Positions 42,205-55,800 of a stretch of DNA of 64,000 nt are shown in pieces; the stretch's first letter is position 1, and every line of letters begins with the position of its first letter. The notes under the pieces are model-generated. The model worked only from the letters and a program-made list of their open reading frames with translations, was not told the origin of the DNA and searched no databases. Origin of the DNA: Phaseolus vulgaris (lineage: Eukaryota > Streptophyta > Magnoliopsida > Fabales > Fabaceae); NCBI RefSeq assembly GCF_000499845.2, contig NC_023755.2, forward strand, positions 3,586,087 to 3,650,086, read 5' to 3'. The translations under genes and the position numbers were made by a program.

Positions 42205-43515
42205 GTAAATTTAAGTGTACTTGATTTTTAAATATTATTATAAATTTATAGTGCAATATTTTAATTTATTATAATTTTACGTATATCTGTATTTTTATGA
42301 TATATTATTATAAATTTATACTATAATATTTTTTAGATATATTATTATAAATTATACTATAATATTTTATACTAGTTTACAATATCTCCATTTTGTATTA
42401 ATAAATTCTTGTTTAGGTAGGAGACAAAATAAATATTTGTATTCGAAATATCTCCTAATTTAAAAGAAGTAATATTTTTGTTAATAAATATATTTATCAA
42501 ATCATAATAATAATGGAGTAAAATTATATTACTTAAGTAGAAAATATAACAAAAAAATTAATGTAATTTTTTACTATAGAAGCAGAATATAGAGCAATGG
42601 AAAAACTTGTTTGGAATTGACTTGGTTGAGATATATGCTTAAAAGTTGAATTTGAGATATATGCTTAAAAGTTGAATTGTACAAATCAGTTTCATTATTT
42701 TGTGATAATCAAGCAGTTTTACATATTTAGCATAGTTTGAGAAGAACTTGAGATTTATCCATATTATGTTTATGCAAAGATGCACTTTACAAACATTTTT
42801 ACAAAAGCGCTTGACATAGAACAATATTATATATTGGTTATCATACGATATAATTAGTTATTTTGTAACATAATTAGTTGATTAAATAGGCATAATCAGG
42901 TTTTATATTCCTTTTTAGTAGTTACAATTTTGTTTGTATATATATACTATACTCCTTAAATGAGAATTCATCCCATTTAAAACCAATCTCTTTACATTTT
43001 ACACATTCAAATTTTTTAATTAAAACATATCGCTCAAATTATTATCATAGATTTAAGTGTATTTAATTTTTCAAATATTATTTTAATTCATTATAATTTT
43101 TATGTATATCTGTATTTTCTAATATATTATTATAAATTTGTTTTATAATATTTTAATTGATTATAAATGTATATGTATCTGTATTTTTTAAATATTTTCA
43201 TAAATTTTATGTTGGTTACAAAACTTTATATTAATCAAAACACAAGTACAAATATTAGTTATGATAAATTTACAAATATTATTTTAATTTATAACATATA
43301 TTTTAATATACTTATGTTTTAAAGAAGAAAATAATAATTTATAATGTACTAATAAATTCTTGTTTTGATTAGGTGGGAGACAAAAATAAATATTTGTATT
43401 CAAAATGTTTGGAAGTTTTTTAATTCAAAAGAAGTAATATTTTTGTTAATAAATATATTTATTAACTTATAATAATAGTTGAGTAAAATTATATTACTTA
43501 AGTAGAAAACATAAT
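42205..43515. repeat. Direct repeat pair flanking a third copia tail
   Basis: About 42205-42551 and 43045-43515 are similar in the same orientation, sharing TAAATATTTGTATTC and GTAAAATTATATTACTTAAG at matching places. Between them is another copia tail (42580-42960) with GATAATCAAGCAGT and the LTR phrase ATAATTAGTTGATTAAATAG. The pair may be LTR-like ends or a segmental duplication. Confidence 0.6.
42580..42960 (+). mobile_element. Decayed copia tail, third copy
   Basis: Heavily degraded RNase H end and LTR start related to 13090-13465 and 39770-40230. Internal deletions and a duplicated phrase (GAGATATATGCTTAAAAGTT at 42629 and 42653) are visible. Confidence 0.65.
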
Positions 43516-43751
43516 TTATATTTGATATATTTTGTTTTACATGAAGGTTATTATAAGTTGATATGAAATTCTCTTCTATCTTATTAATGGAAAATAATAA
43601 ATTAGAATAATATTATATACAAATTTAAATATTCAAATATTATTATTATCTTTTGATTTCTATATTTAAAATTAATATTCAATTTATTACTTCTAAAATT
43701 TTGTTCATATTGTAAACCAATGCCATGTCATAAAAAATAGAAAATTGAATT

Positions 43752-43755
<4 letters not shown>

Positions 43756-43785
<30 letters not shown>
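43756..43785. repeat. (TA)n microsatellite
   Basis: A TA run followed by GAATTCATCCAATTTGAAAC, a phrase that also follows the TA runs near 40285 and 42965. The TA repeat is therefore part of a dispersed repeat unit. Confidence 0.9.
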
Positions 43786-43787
<2 letters not shown>

Positions 43788-44247
43788 TCAGAATTCATCC
43801 AATTTGAAACCAATTTCTTTATTTTAGACAAATTATACTCGATTTTTTTTTTATGTTAAATGATAAGAATTTCTTAAATAAAAAAAAAGTGTGTCATCAA
43901 AAATACATTTTGAATATTTTTTAACATGTTTTCATATTTGAATTTTCAGAACACTTTTTTTTATTTTTGGAATTTTTTTACGAAATATATTTTTGAATTT
44001 TGTTTTCGTGAAATGTTTGTGGTGATACTTTCACACCACTAAAAAATAAAATACCACATTTATTTAACACCACCGAAAAAAACAAGACATTCATTTATTT
44101 TTTTCAATATAAAATTGTAATTTATATTATTATATTATTAACGAAAAACAAAATACATTTATTTAACACCATTAAGAAAACAAGACATTCATTTATTTTT
44201 TAATATAAAATTGTAATTTATATTATCATTTATACCTGTATATAAAA

Positions 44248-44500
44248 GGGATTCCTCATTTTAACAGCTTTAAATTTTTTTCCTATTTTATCCTTACTTT
44301 ATATTTTATTTTATTAATTTATTTTGGTTATTTGGACATTTTATAATTTCAGAAGTTAATAAAACCGTTTTCAGGGGATTCCCACTTTAACTGCTTTAAA
44401 TTATTTTCCTATTTTATCCTTATTTTATATTTTATTTTATTAATTTATTTTGGTTATTTGGACATTTTATAATTTCAGGAAGTTAATAAAACAGTTTTTA
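44248..44500. repeat. 127-bp tandem duplication
   Basis: The unit GGGATTCC..TTTAAATT..GGACATTTTATAATTTCAG occurs at 44248-44374 and again from 44375 to about 44500 with few differences. Confidence 0.9.
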
Positions 44501-46513
44501 ATTTTAAAATTTTATTTTATTTATTGTCATTTAACTGACAGGAGAGTAGAGAGATTGGTACGTTCTGTTTTAAAGTGATCTCCTTTTCTATTAAACAAAA
44601 AATTCAAGATATTTTCTAAATTCTCTAATACTAAAATATAATAAATTTGATTTGTTTTAAAATGGTAAAATTGGAAATGTGACTTAAATTGAAATTTAAA
44701 AAAAATGAATTTGAAAATTAAATTTGGAATAAATGGTTTGAGAGACGTGTACCGTTTTATTAAAGAAGAGTGAGAGACAGACGTGAAATGTAGGTTTATG
44801 GACTGTTAACTACGTGAATTGTGAAAATGTGGATTTATGGACGATTAACATTTTTTAGGCAAAAGAGTGATATATAAGAAGAATGTGAGAGAAATAATAT
44901 AAAAACTATCTAAAAACAAAATTGTTGTATGGTGCTATTTGATATCCCAAGTGCACCTAAATTCAATTCCATGCCTCTTCTTTCATAACAATATATTTCT
45001 CAAGCACATAAGGAAGAATCGATATATATTCACTCCACTTGTATAACGCCTTCTCAATGCTTCAAAAACCCTAATTTTGAGATTCTAAAACTATGTATTG
45101 CTGATTCTCTTCACATTTAATCTCTTTTATTTATCTTCTTTTGTTTTTTCTATTTCTTTAATGTATGCATTTTATTTTATTTTTTTTCAATAGACATGTT
45201 TAGTTTATTTTATAAATTAATAATTAAATTTCTTTACTCATTAAGAATCACATTATTAAAATATTAAGTTCTTCAATAATATTATATTTGATTTATTGTG
45301 ATAAAAAATATTTTAAACCTATTTAATTAAAAATAAATATAAATATAAGTAATAAAAGATTAACACAGTAAGATATTATTTAATTTGATTAATTTTTTTT
45401 TTCAGATTTTAATATAATTAAATAATAAAATAAAAAATATAAGTAATAAAAGATAAAAAAAACTGAATAATAAGATATTAATTAATTTGAATAATCGGTT
45501 TTTATATTTGATTTAAAAAAACTTAAAGAAAGATATAAGTGATAAAAGAAACACAATAAGATATTATTTAATTTGAATAATTGGTTTTTATATTGGATTT
45601 GGAAAAAATTAAAGATATCTATTCGCCCTCCTTCACTATTTCTATAAAATTAAACACTTCTCAATGTATAACAATTTATTATTTATTATTGAAAATGTTA
45701 TTTATATTTCAATTAGTATTAATTATCTATCTTATGTGGAGTGTAGGGATGAATACGTTGTTTTTCTAATTTAAACTGAATTTATTCTCTATTTTAAAAA
45801 TTAAAAATATTTATTGTGTCCTCCTGCACTAGGTTTTATTTTACCCACACCATCTCCAATACAATAATGACTTAGATGTGCAACACCACCATCACCCAAA
45901 CAACAATAGTGTTTCGCTCAATACCCAAACTCTGTTTTATAACATTGTTTATTAGAATTTTAATATTAAACATAATATATATATATAAATAAATGATAAA
46001 AATAAAAAATGGAGATACACAACAATAGTAGAAATAAAAAATTGAATAAATAATAATAATAATAAAAAAAATACACATTAATAATAAAAATAAAAAATGT
46101 GGATAAACATGCTGCTCTGTACCTTGTATTATTATTAAAGTTGGTTGTTAAGTGGAAGTATATTTTTTTAAGGAGTTGAAAGTAAACTTTTTGAAAATAT
46201 TTTTAGAGTAATAATAGCTTGACATCATATTTTTTCCACATTCATTTTCCAGATATATTATTATTTTATTTTAAAATTTTATCTTTATTTATTTTTATTA
46301 ATAAATATAATATTATATTATTAAACGGAGAAGTGAAAGTTTAAAAAAAAAAGACAATCAAACAAATTTTACTCATGTTTTTAAAGTGACCTCACAGAAC
46401 TAGAAAATTTCCTTTTACACCTCTATTTAAAAATACATATATTTTTACAATTTTTTTATAATAAAATAATAATTTTTTATGAAGTTAAGCGAATGGAAAT
46501 GGTACGACCTACA

Positions 46514-46850
46514 ATGCAGAATGGGTTATAGAAAATTATATTATCTATATAATATTTATGAAAAAAAGTTATAAGTCTTTTATTAAGTTTCATAAGATTG
46601 TTTTATTATTATAATATAATTTTAAAAACTAATTTAGCATTAAACCCGGAACTATTTATGATATTTTTGGAATAATTACATTATTAACGTATTAAATCAC
46701 ATTTTTTTACAGCACCTCTCACCAATTCCCCATTTACCAGTTAATTTTGTTACAATAAATAAAATAACTTAAGGCTTAACTGGTATTATATAATGTGATA
46801 TAGACTTTGAGGAAAAATATCAAATTTTGTCTAAGAAAAGTATCATTTAG
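46514..46850. repeat. Upstream duplicate of the Clot 5' region
   Basis: This stretch matches 48451-48780, which lies directly upstream of the Clot start codon. Shared phrases include GGGTTATAGAAAATTATA, TAACGTATTAAATCA and TGAGGAAAAATATCAAA. A third partial copy is at 48218-48392. All are in the same orientation. Confidence 0.85.
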
Positions 46851-47122
46851 CATTATTAAATGATTGAATATTGTGGTTGGATAAAGTTGAAAAGGTCTCC
46901 TCCTTCAAAATGTACTTTTTTTTTTTTCATCATCTTCATTGTATTCATGAAATCATTGATAATAGTTTTTTTTTTTTCAGTGTTCAAAAAACTTCCACCA
47001 AAATATCAGGAATTTATATACACAGTAAATATAAAAGAAGAAAATATGAAAGGAAGTTCTTAAAACCACTCTCGTAGCAGTGTATGGAATAATGGAATAA
47101 TGTATGGAATGCTACCGGGTAG

Positions 47123-47128
<6 letters not shown>

Positions 47129-47176
<48 letters not shown>
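47129..47176. repeat. (TA)n microsatellite
   Basis: About 24 uninterrupted AT units, the longest run in the window. Confidence 0.95.
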
Positions 47177-47178
<2 letters not shown>

Positions 47179-48217
47179 CAACATTTTCTATCACAGGTGT
47201 GCAGTGTTGAATTGAATATACACCATTTCAAAATCAGGAGTTGACATGCACAACTCAACATGATGTGCCAAAAACTATTTTTTTAATTTTTTAAACTTTT
47301 AATATCTTTAGGGAAAAAAAATTAATTTAGAAAAAACATGGATGAAATCGAAACCCAATCATTGGCAACAAAATGTGCACAAGCCAACATTCATATGCCA
47401 AAAACTTTTTTTTAAAATTTTTTAAACTTTTAATATCTTTGAAAAATAAAAAACTAATTGAGAAATAAGATGATTTATGTACCTAAATATTTGTTCATGG
47501 AACCAAAAACAAAATATTTTATCAGTATAATTTTGTAAAATTTCACAATTTTTCTGCACCAACGAATCAAATTAATACATGCATTGAAAGAAAATATATC
47601 AAGTGTCACCCACTTTAATCAATGCACTAAATTCATTCATTTCTCATGCAATGGTAAGGGGTTGACAGGTTCTTTCTTTGGTCTTCATTCATGTACAATT
47701 AAGGAAAGACCTTCGATTTCCAAAGTGTACCACATGACAACTTTAAAGTAGGAGAATATTCGCTTACAAGCGTGTTTGAAAATAGTGTTGCAAGATAGTC
47801 ATTTTGTTGACCAACTTTAACCCGTTGAATGAAGGAAAAAAATCAAACACATTTGTTGGCATGAATGAGGCTGGGATGCAGAGGCTCACATGCAATTAAA
47901 AGTAACCTACACTCCTTTGCCAAACCACGTTACAAAAAAGAGAAATCATATTACCAACGGTACCTCTAACCTACTTATGCCCACAGTATTGAAGGAATCC
48001 ATCTTTCAGTTCAATATGTAGAGTTTTTTCATTCTAATTAAGTGTTGTTAGCTCACACTCATTGGTAGTTTCATACATCCTGTAAATTCCCATCAACCAC
48101 AAATTATGTCTGGTGTATGATTTAATTTATAAAAATTATTGTAGATTTTTTCTACTTACGTTATTTTCTATGTAGAATTAGAAATATTTGATTAAGAATG
48201 TAACTTTGAGTTTACAC

Positions 48218-48392
48218 CTAATAAGATTGTTTTATTATTATAATATAATTTTAAAAACTAATTCACCATTAAAACCGGAACTATTTATGATATTTTGGGA
48301 GTAATTACATTATTAACGTATTAAATCACTTTTTTTACAGTACCCCACACCAATTCGCCATTTGCCAATTAATTTTATTATAATAAACAAAA
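48218..48392. repeat. Third partial copy of the Clot upstream repeat
   Basis: Similar to 46588-46760 and 48531-48700 (AAGATTGTTTTATTATTATA and TTACATTATTAACGTATTAA). The three copies of about 175 bp are in direct orientation, the last one ending about 130 bases before the Clot ATG. Confidence 0.85.
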
Positions 48393-48830
48393 TAATGTAA
48401 TAGAGTTTCAATAATCACAATTTCATAAGAAAAGTCTCAAAGTATTAAATCAGAATTCAAAATGAGTTATAGAAAATTATATAATCTATATAATATTTAT
48501 AAACAAAAGTTAATAAGTCTTTTATTAAGTTTCATAAGATTGTTTTATTATTATAATATAATTTTAAAAGTTAATTTAACATTAAAACCTGAACTATTTA
48601 TAATATTTTTTGAGTAATTACATTATTAACGTATTAAATCATATTTTTTTACAGCACCTCACACCAATTCGTCATTTACCAGTCAATTTATTTTGTTACA
48701 ATAATAAAACAACGTAAGGGTATATTGGTCTGTGAGATACCCTTTGAGGAAAAGTATCAAACTTTTTCTTAGAAAAGAGTGAAGAGTGTGAGAAGTTGGT
48801 GTTGTGGTTTTTGTTTCCAGAGAAGAAAAA

Positions 48831-49778
48831 ATGCCGTTGAAGGTGTTGGAGGCAACAGTGTCGAGTTTTGATGGGGTCTTTGAGAAGTTCCGATCAGAGG
48901 CTGCACAAAACAAGGCGAATCTCATCCTCTTCTTGGCTGACAACGACCCTGCTACCTCTCTCAGCTGGTGCCCTGGTATCTATCGATATTTTCTATCCAT
49001 GCATGTTCTTTTTCTTCTTTCTCTTGCAGCATATTCAAATCTGAGTATTTTTTCCCCAAGACGTCTCATTTAATAACCATGTCAATGTGTGAATTTGGTG
49101 ACTGGCTGCACTAAATGCATAGCATTTGAAATTATTAATGGGGATTCTTTGCCGGCATAGCACAGAAATTGGGGTGGAAGAAAGTTTTTTTTTTCTGTCA
49201 ATATTGGGGAAAATTGAAAAGAAGCATGTTGGTTTGCTTGTGGGAAGAGTTTCTCACAGATTGATTTTGATTTTCTGTTCATGCTTTAATTTACCTCTTT
49301 TACTCTATGATGGTTAATTACCTATCAAAGTATCAAATTGTTAGAATTTGGTGACATTTACAGTGTTTGGTTGGGGAAAATGGAGAGGAGGGAATGGAGG
49401 GATTTCTATAAACTAGAGAAGTATGAATAGTTTATCAGAATCCATGAACAGAGTGAGAGCTGAACCCCCTGATCTACAAAAAGCGTGACTATTTTTTTCT
49501 TAATACTTTCCTTTTACTTCTTAGATTGTGTGAGAGCAGAACCTGCGATCTACATGAAGCTGGAGGCTTCATCTGATGAGATTGCACTCTTGAGAGCCTA
49601 TGTTGGAGATAGACCAACATGGAGAAACCCCCATCATCCATGGAGGGTGGATCCTAGGTTCAAGCTCACTGGGGTGCCAACATTGATCCGTTGGGAGAAT
49701 AACACAGTCAAAGGTCGCTTGGAGGATCATGAGTCTCACGTTGAAAGCAAAATTGAAGCTCTTCTTGCTGACAAGTGA
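48831..49778 (+). CDS. Thioredoxin-like protein Clot (TXNDC17 family)
   Basis: Two exons, 48831-48975 and 49525-49778, joined by a 549-bp GT-AG intron, give 132 residues with no break, the usual length of the family. Clot is a small cytosolic thioredoxin-fold oxidoreductase related to human TRP14/TXNDC17. The active site W-C-P-D-C is created across the splice junction (WCP in exon 1, DC in exon 2) at about residues 46-50. The cis-proline loop GVPTLIRW (about 104-111) and the exon 2 stretch GDRPTWRN are typical. The start is the first ATG, giving MPLKVLEATVSSFDGVFEKF. The upstream region is a repeated sequence also found 1.9 kb away. Confidence 0.93.
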
Positions 49779-52440
49779 CAAATGATTGCCATAGCGGAGT
49801 ATCTTGGTTGGCACCACATAGTTTGAATAATATATGCTGCACTTTTATCGGCAATTTATCCACCCTATACTTTAAAACTTTGTTGCTAAAGAATATAATA
49901 AATGATGAGTACCAATGGTGACAAGGGAAGTCTATAAATCCATGTTTGGTTCTTACATTGTGTTTCTTTTTGTTTTTTATTTTAGGCAACTAGGTACAAA
50001 ATTCATAGACTGAACTCAACTAAGCTAGTGTAAAATTGAACTTAACTCAATGGTTTGAAAGAACTGAACTGTATAACTGTTTAGATGAGTTGAATTAAAC
50101 AGCATAGTTTGAGTGAACTGAATCAATGAACTACTCTGAAAATGCTTTTAAATTGTTTGAACTATTACTGTTGGACATGTTATTTTAAAGCATATTTTTG
50201 AATTTCGGAAGTTATAGTTCAGTTTAAAAACTAAACTAAATTAACAATTTAGTTCAGTTTTTTTCTTTCTATATAATTCAAATTTCTGTACAGTTCAATA
50301 TTAACGATTCAGTTCAAAAAAAATTAACCTTAGTTTATGGGCATCATGAGTGTATTGGCTAATCCTAGATAATTTCAGTTTGCTCTGTATATAACCCAAG
50401 TCAGACAGAATTTTACAATACTTGTGATGTTTTTGCAGACTGAAGAATAGTCCAAAGAATTCTGATTCAGATTTTTTACCTTCATAGTAATGTTTCATGT
50501 TACAATTTTATAGCATGTTTGGGACACCTGAAAGTTTAACATTTCAGCTGATTATTTCTGGAAAAGAAAGAGCCTTTTGATACTTATCCTGCTGCATTTT
50601 TGTTAGAAATTGAAGTGTGAGTCGAATGTTATATTAATTAGAAATGAGAAACTTCAACACTATATAAAAAAAAAATTATAAACTTATTGTCATAAGGTTT
50701 TAGATATGATTGATGTCGTATTCTCTTATTCGGGTTTACTCGTGATTCATTAGAGTTTGTTTGTGATTCATTAGTGTCGACATTTTTATTAGGAATTAAA
50801 GTGTGAGTCTGAGTTTCATATTAATTAGAAATAAGAAAGTTAAACCGTATATGAAAAAAAGAGAGTTATAAACTCATTGTTATAAGGCTTTAGATATGAG
50901 TGATGTGTCTCTTACATGAGTTTGTTCATGATTCAGTAGTGTAGATTTTATATATGAGTGATGTTGATGAATCTCCTTATTGAATCCCCTCAAAACGCCC
51001 GAACAATTTTACTGTACTGCTCTCATTCCCGGAGGTGTTGAGTGATAGTCATTTACATGCAAAACAAAATCTTATCTCATTATTGAAGATGCTTGTGCTA
51101 TGTTGAAGATGATGATGAGTTTGAGGTACATTATACTAACACTATTCATGGTTTTGAATTGCATGAAAATCCTTCATAGCCTAAGCAAAACACAATGACA
51201 GACCAATTGGTTAATGGAACATCAACTTTATCTCCTAAATTTGTTATTTTGTACAACCCTTCTAGAGGACATGACTTATCTAGATCTGATTACTTTACCA
51301 GTATTTCTGACCTTCATTCATATTCAAAAGACAAGTATAAATAATTCTTCATTCTTGGAAAATGACTTAAAACGACTAATTTTATGTCGCACATGAATTG
51401 AGATGATAAAACCAGATCAAATTTTAATCAAAAGTTATGTTGTTATTTCTTCTATGAAATATGGGCTTATTGGTTTGTGTTTACTTTTTAGAAAGGTGTA
51501 TTTTTAATAAAGCACGTAAATTTCAATTTATGTGTGTCTTTAAACTGTTTATTGTAAAAATAATTAAATTCTATTTTTAAATTAATAAAATTTTATCTGC
51601 AGTGATTGTTAAAAATCATATTTACTTTTAAAATGCTTATTTTAAGTTTAAAAAATTGGTCCTGTATTTGGATTGGATTAAAGAAAAAGTCAATCATTAT
51701 TAGTTTAATATACACATGCAAAACAAAGTGACAGAAACCATATCTTCAAAGCTGATCCTAATTTACCTTGTGTCTGCTATACACACCCTACTGCATTTTC
51801 TTTCTAGGCAAGAAATTCAACCACAAATCAACAAAGAAAAATTGAGAAAGTACTTTATACCCTCATCCCTGGATTTCTCCAGAGAAGGAATATATGATAA
51901 TGGGGTATCAAAAGGCATCAGATACAAGGCACAAAAATATCAGGAATATTGAATAAAGTGACTTTAAACTTGAGCTCAGATGTGAACATAGCAGAAATCT
52001 GCAAACACATACTTTGGGAGGGAGCAGGGCAAGGCTCCTCAGGGCATGATTATATAAAAACTATAACCAATAAATTAAGAACACCCCTTATATTATTAAG
52101 AACACAAACTCCACATTACATAAGTTCTGTATTGGCTATGTTACATGGAAACTACTATCATACCAATATTATGTGTGTATGTAGAGAGATAGATAGAAGG
52201 TATTTGATTAACGAAGATTAAAAAATACTCATGACTTTTAGTGTTCACGTGACCACTAACTTTGAATCTAGAAATGTATGACTCAAATTTATAATTTTCA
52301 TTTTACACTGTGTAAAGAGTTTTCACTTGATACCCCACATGTATAAGAACTTTAAAAAGCTTATATTCCAAAGATGAAAAAATAAAATAAAACTTGAGTA
52401 GATTGTTCAGCAAACATTTATATTAACAAGCTTACAGCTC
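49779..52440. other. Gene-poor stretch with repeats
   Basis: From 50010 to 50310 the motif AACTGAA and its complement TTCAGTT recur, forming a low-complexity foldback-prone stretch. Two adjacent short frames at 51716-51952 and 51949-52221 have no recognisable motif. Nothing else is supported. Confidence 0.45.
50597..50965. repeat. Direct duplication of about 190 bp
   Basis: GTGTGAGTC..TATTAATTAGAAAT..TTATAAACT..GATTCATTAG occurs in 50597-50785 and again in 50786-50965. The two are diverged but colinear. The sequence has the look of a retroelement LTR piece. Confidence 0.75.
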
Positions 52441-55400
52441 ATATATGTAACAAGTAGGATGACAATGGATTTGATAGAATAGTAAGGAGAAAAAATTGAA
52501 ACAAACAAGAGAAGGGAGAAAATCCTAATTTTAACCAAAATTCTATCACTTTTATTGAGGAAGGGGATCTAATTATACCCTAGACATACCAAACTTACAA
52601 ATCTAAGTCACTAAATTCTCACAACATGCAATATCTTCAACAGTATCTTCAGGTGAATTTTCTATTTGTGACAGACCCAGTATAATTACATCAGTGTACA
52701 CCTCCATTTTTTAATTTTTCATTCCTCTTGAACAATAATCTCCTTCCTAGACATGTCCAAATATGAAGGATTTTATTCATAGCTTGTGAGTGTATCTCTC
52801 TCAGATCATACATAAATTAACTACACTCATAACGTAGACTATGTCAAGTCTAATATGGGCTAGGTAAATGAACATCCTCACAAGCCTTTGACATAGAATA
52901 GTCGTCATCACTCTCAATTCTATGATTTTTTTTATATGAACTTTAATGGTCTTACAATCAATCTTACATGTTTCTCTAAGAAGATCATAAACATACTTTC
53001 TTTGAGAAATAAAAATGTCTTTCTCTGTGTAAGTTACTTCTATCCTAAGGAATTGCTTTAATTTTCCTAGATCCTTCATCTCAAATTAAGTAGTATGTTT
53101 TTCTTTCAATATTTTTTTTCATATTCATCATCTCTTGCAACAATGATATCATCATCGTAGACCAAAATTAGAGTAAGCTTACCTTTAGGTGAATGTTTAA
53201 TGAATAGGGTATGGTCATCTTGACTTTATTGATACCCTGTGGAGATCATAACCTAAGTGAGTCTACCAAACCAAGCATGGGGTGAATGCTTGAGTTTCCA
53301 TAAGACTTTTTTCAATTTGCACAATTTATTCCTTTCTTCAGTAGAACTAAAGCCTGGAGGAATTTTCATGTAGACTTCTTCCTCTAAATTTTCCCATGTC
53401 TAGTATTTTCTAAGGCACCAATTTCTTCATTCATAGCTTGAACTTAATTCTCATCCTTCAATGCTTATTGAAATGATGTAGGGACTCTAATTGCATCAAT
53501 GGTTGAGAGGAAAATTTGGTGTTTAGTTGTCACAAGAGACTTGGTACAAGGCTAAGTTCCTTTTCTAAAGCAATGGTCAATCGTCAAGGTCAGGTTCACA
53601 ATTATTTTCAAGAAACTTTCCAAAGGGTCAAAGGTGTCAAAAGAAGGAATACTAACCCTTGGCTCAAATGATTGGAGTTGTTATTGGATCATGTTAGGTT
53701 AGTTTTGTCTCATATGTTGTTGCATATGGAAGAAACTCTTTGAACAACTAATTTTTGAAGTCGACCCTGACTCAGGGGCAACATTGCCTTTGATACAAAC
53801 CACTTTAGAGACATCTATAAGAGATGTTTCAAGAGAAGTACAAGAGTACCAAGGATAGTATCAATATGGGATGGTTACAGTTTAAAAGGAACAAAAAATT
53901 ATTACAAAAATTAAGAAGAGTTGAAAGAATTCACCCCTTAAAGTTGAGGATGCATGTAAAAGAATTTAGTTTCATAAAAAATGGCATCCATGGAGGTAAA
54001 AAATTTTTTTACTCGAAGGATGGTAACAACAATATCCTTTTCTATTAGAAGCATAACCAATGAATATGTATTTAACAACTCGAGGATCTAAATTCCCATG
54101 AAACTGATTATAAATATGGACAAACATGTCACATTCAAACATCTAACTATAAAGACTAGAGATAAGGAACTAATAGAAAGAAGTAAGACATGAACTTAAT
54201 GAGACTCGAGCCATCTAGAACTTGAGAGGGTAATCAATTGATAAAATAGGTATCAGTGAGAACAACCTCACCCCAAATAAGACATGTCATGATATACATA
54301 TTACCTCGTTATCAGAACACAAACGTTTAATTGACTTTTCACATTGTGTACTTTTTTTTCATGCAAAAGAATATGACAAATAAGGTAAAAGATTTATATT
54401 TATATTTCATAAGTAAAATCCATGTAACATGGGAAATATCATTAATGAAAATGAAAAATTATTTAGTACTGGATATACTAGAGTTTGATGGAGGCCCCTA
54501 AGCATTAGAATAAATCAAATCAAAAGGATGAACACTCTTTGTATTACTAGGAGGATATGTGGCATGATGTTGCCTTTACAAGTTGACATATATCACATTC
54601 AAATGACTCAACATACTCTTTTGGGAAAAAAGGAAAGGAGCATAGACTTTAGAAAAAAAGGATGCATGTATTAGACGACTATGGAGAAGCCAAATTTGAG
54701 ATGATTCAGAAGTAATGTAAGACTGAAGACAGGAGGTAGTCGTTTGTCTATTGAAAATACCCTTAGTTTCCAAGTTGTTAAAGTAATACAAGTCTCCATT
54801 TTCTTTAATAGTTCCAACCGTACTCCTCGTGGCAAGATCGTGAAAAACACAATGAGTGAAAAACAAAGCTACATAACAGTTTAGGTCAAAAGTAAGATTT
54901 TTAGCAGAAATAAGATTATTAGAAAGTTTTGAACTATAAAAGACATGTTTAAGGTTGAAGGATGATAACAAAATATTGGAATACAGGTCACATTTGCAGC
55001 AGTAATGTTTTACTAGAAAGAGAAACATATGATGTTAAAAGAGATGAATGACGGGTCATACGGTCTGTCGCACTAGAGTCCTTACATAAAGTTTAAAAAC
55101 ATTAAAAAGAAGAATTAGAGTTCTTACCGGTCATAGTTAGAGAACAAGTACTATAAGATGACTTATTGATAAACTTCAAGAGAGATTTTATATGTTCAAT
55201 TTCAGCATGTAGTGTAGGCTTTCCTTCTTCAATTGAAGAGGAGAAAGGAGTCTTGCCAAAATTTCCAGAATATAAAGTTGTTTGATAAGCCTTCAGTGTG
55301 GGTTGTCTTTTTAGTTTTTCCAAATGATTGGGAGCTTTCTCCTTTCCATGCAGATTGAAGCAAGTTTCCTTAGTGTGGCCACTATAAAATCACCAAAAAT

Positions 55401-55800
55401 CTCCCTTGCCTTTTAATCCGAGTTTCATGTTTACAAGATTTGAATTCCTAGAAGTTTGGAAGCCTTTTGAGAGGACATAACAACTCCTTCAATGGAGGGT
55501 TCATTCTTCATGGCCAGCCGACGATTCACCTCACCTCGAACAATGTAGAAAACTTCAGAAAGAGTAAGAAGTCTTTCCTTCCCAAGAATTTGTTCCTTAA
55601 CAAGGTCATGTTCAAGATTCAATACTATTGTTAAACAAACTAAGCAAGAGTTACAACATCTATGTTTTTTTCCAATTTCAATTTCAAATTTTAACGTTGG
55701 TCCAACTCAATCCATAAACCTTTCAACATTCCATAATAAGAGATAGCATCATACTTGTCTTGAAAGATCATAAGAGATAAACTAAAAGTTATGATAAAAT
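52440..55800 (-). mobile_element. Decayed copia retrotransposon, minus strand
   Basis: Reading the minus strand from high to low coordinates: gag-like pieces at 55622-55431 and 55323-55102, an integrase zinc-finger-region remnant at 55028-54576 (TVGTIKENGDLYYF and IWLLHSRLIHASF, with His and Leu changes from the usual motif), broken RT between about 54000 and 53100, and the RT end at 53079-52801 (MKDLGKLKQFLRIEVTYTEK, ISQRKYVYDLL). Stops and frameshifts occur throughout and no LTR pair was found. It is an old, inactive copy. Confidence 0.75.

Larger units (their letters stand above)
43786..48450. other. Long AT-rich gene-free region
   Basis: Apart from the repeats listed separately I find no exon with good codon structure. 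Short open frames (for example 45581-45769 and 46860-47077) are driven by A/T runs. Confidence 0.5.

Noticed and set aside
45872..46078. Minus-strand 68-codon ORF
   Set aside because: It is generated by ATA/AAT microsatellite-like sequence.
48804..49073. Unspliced 89-codon ORF at the Clot start
   Set aside because: It reads through the donor at 48976; the spliced form gives the expected active site and family length.
51716..52221. Two overlapping short ORFs (78 and 90 codons) that could be one gene with a frameshift
   Set aside because: No motif or homology recognised and the region borders a decayed copia element; evidence is insufficient to call a gene.
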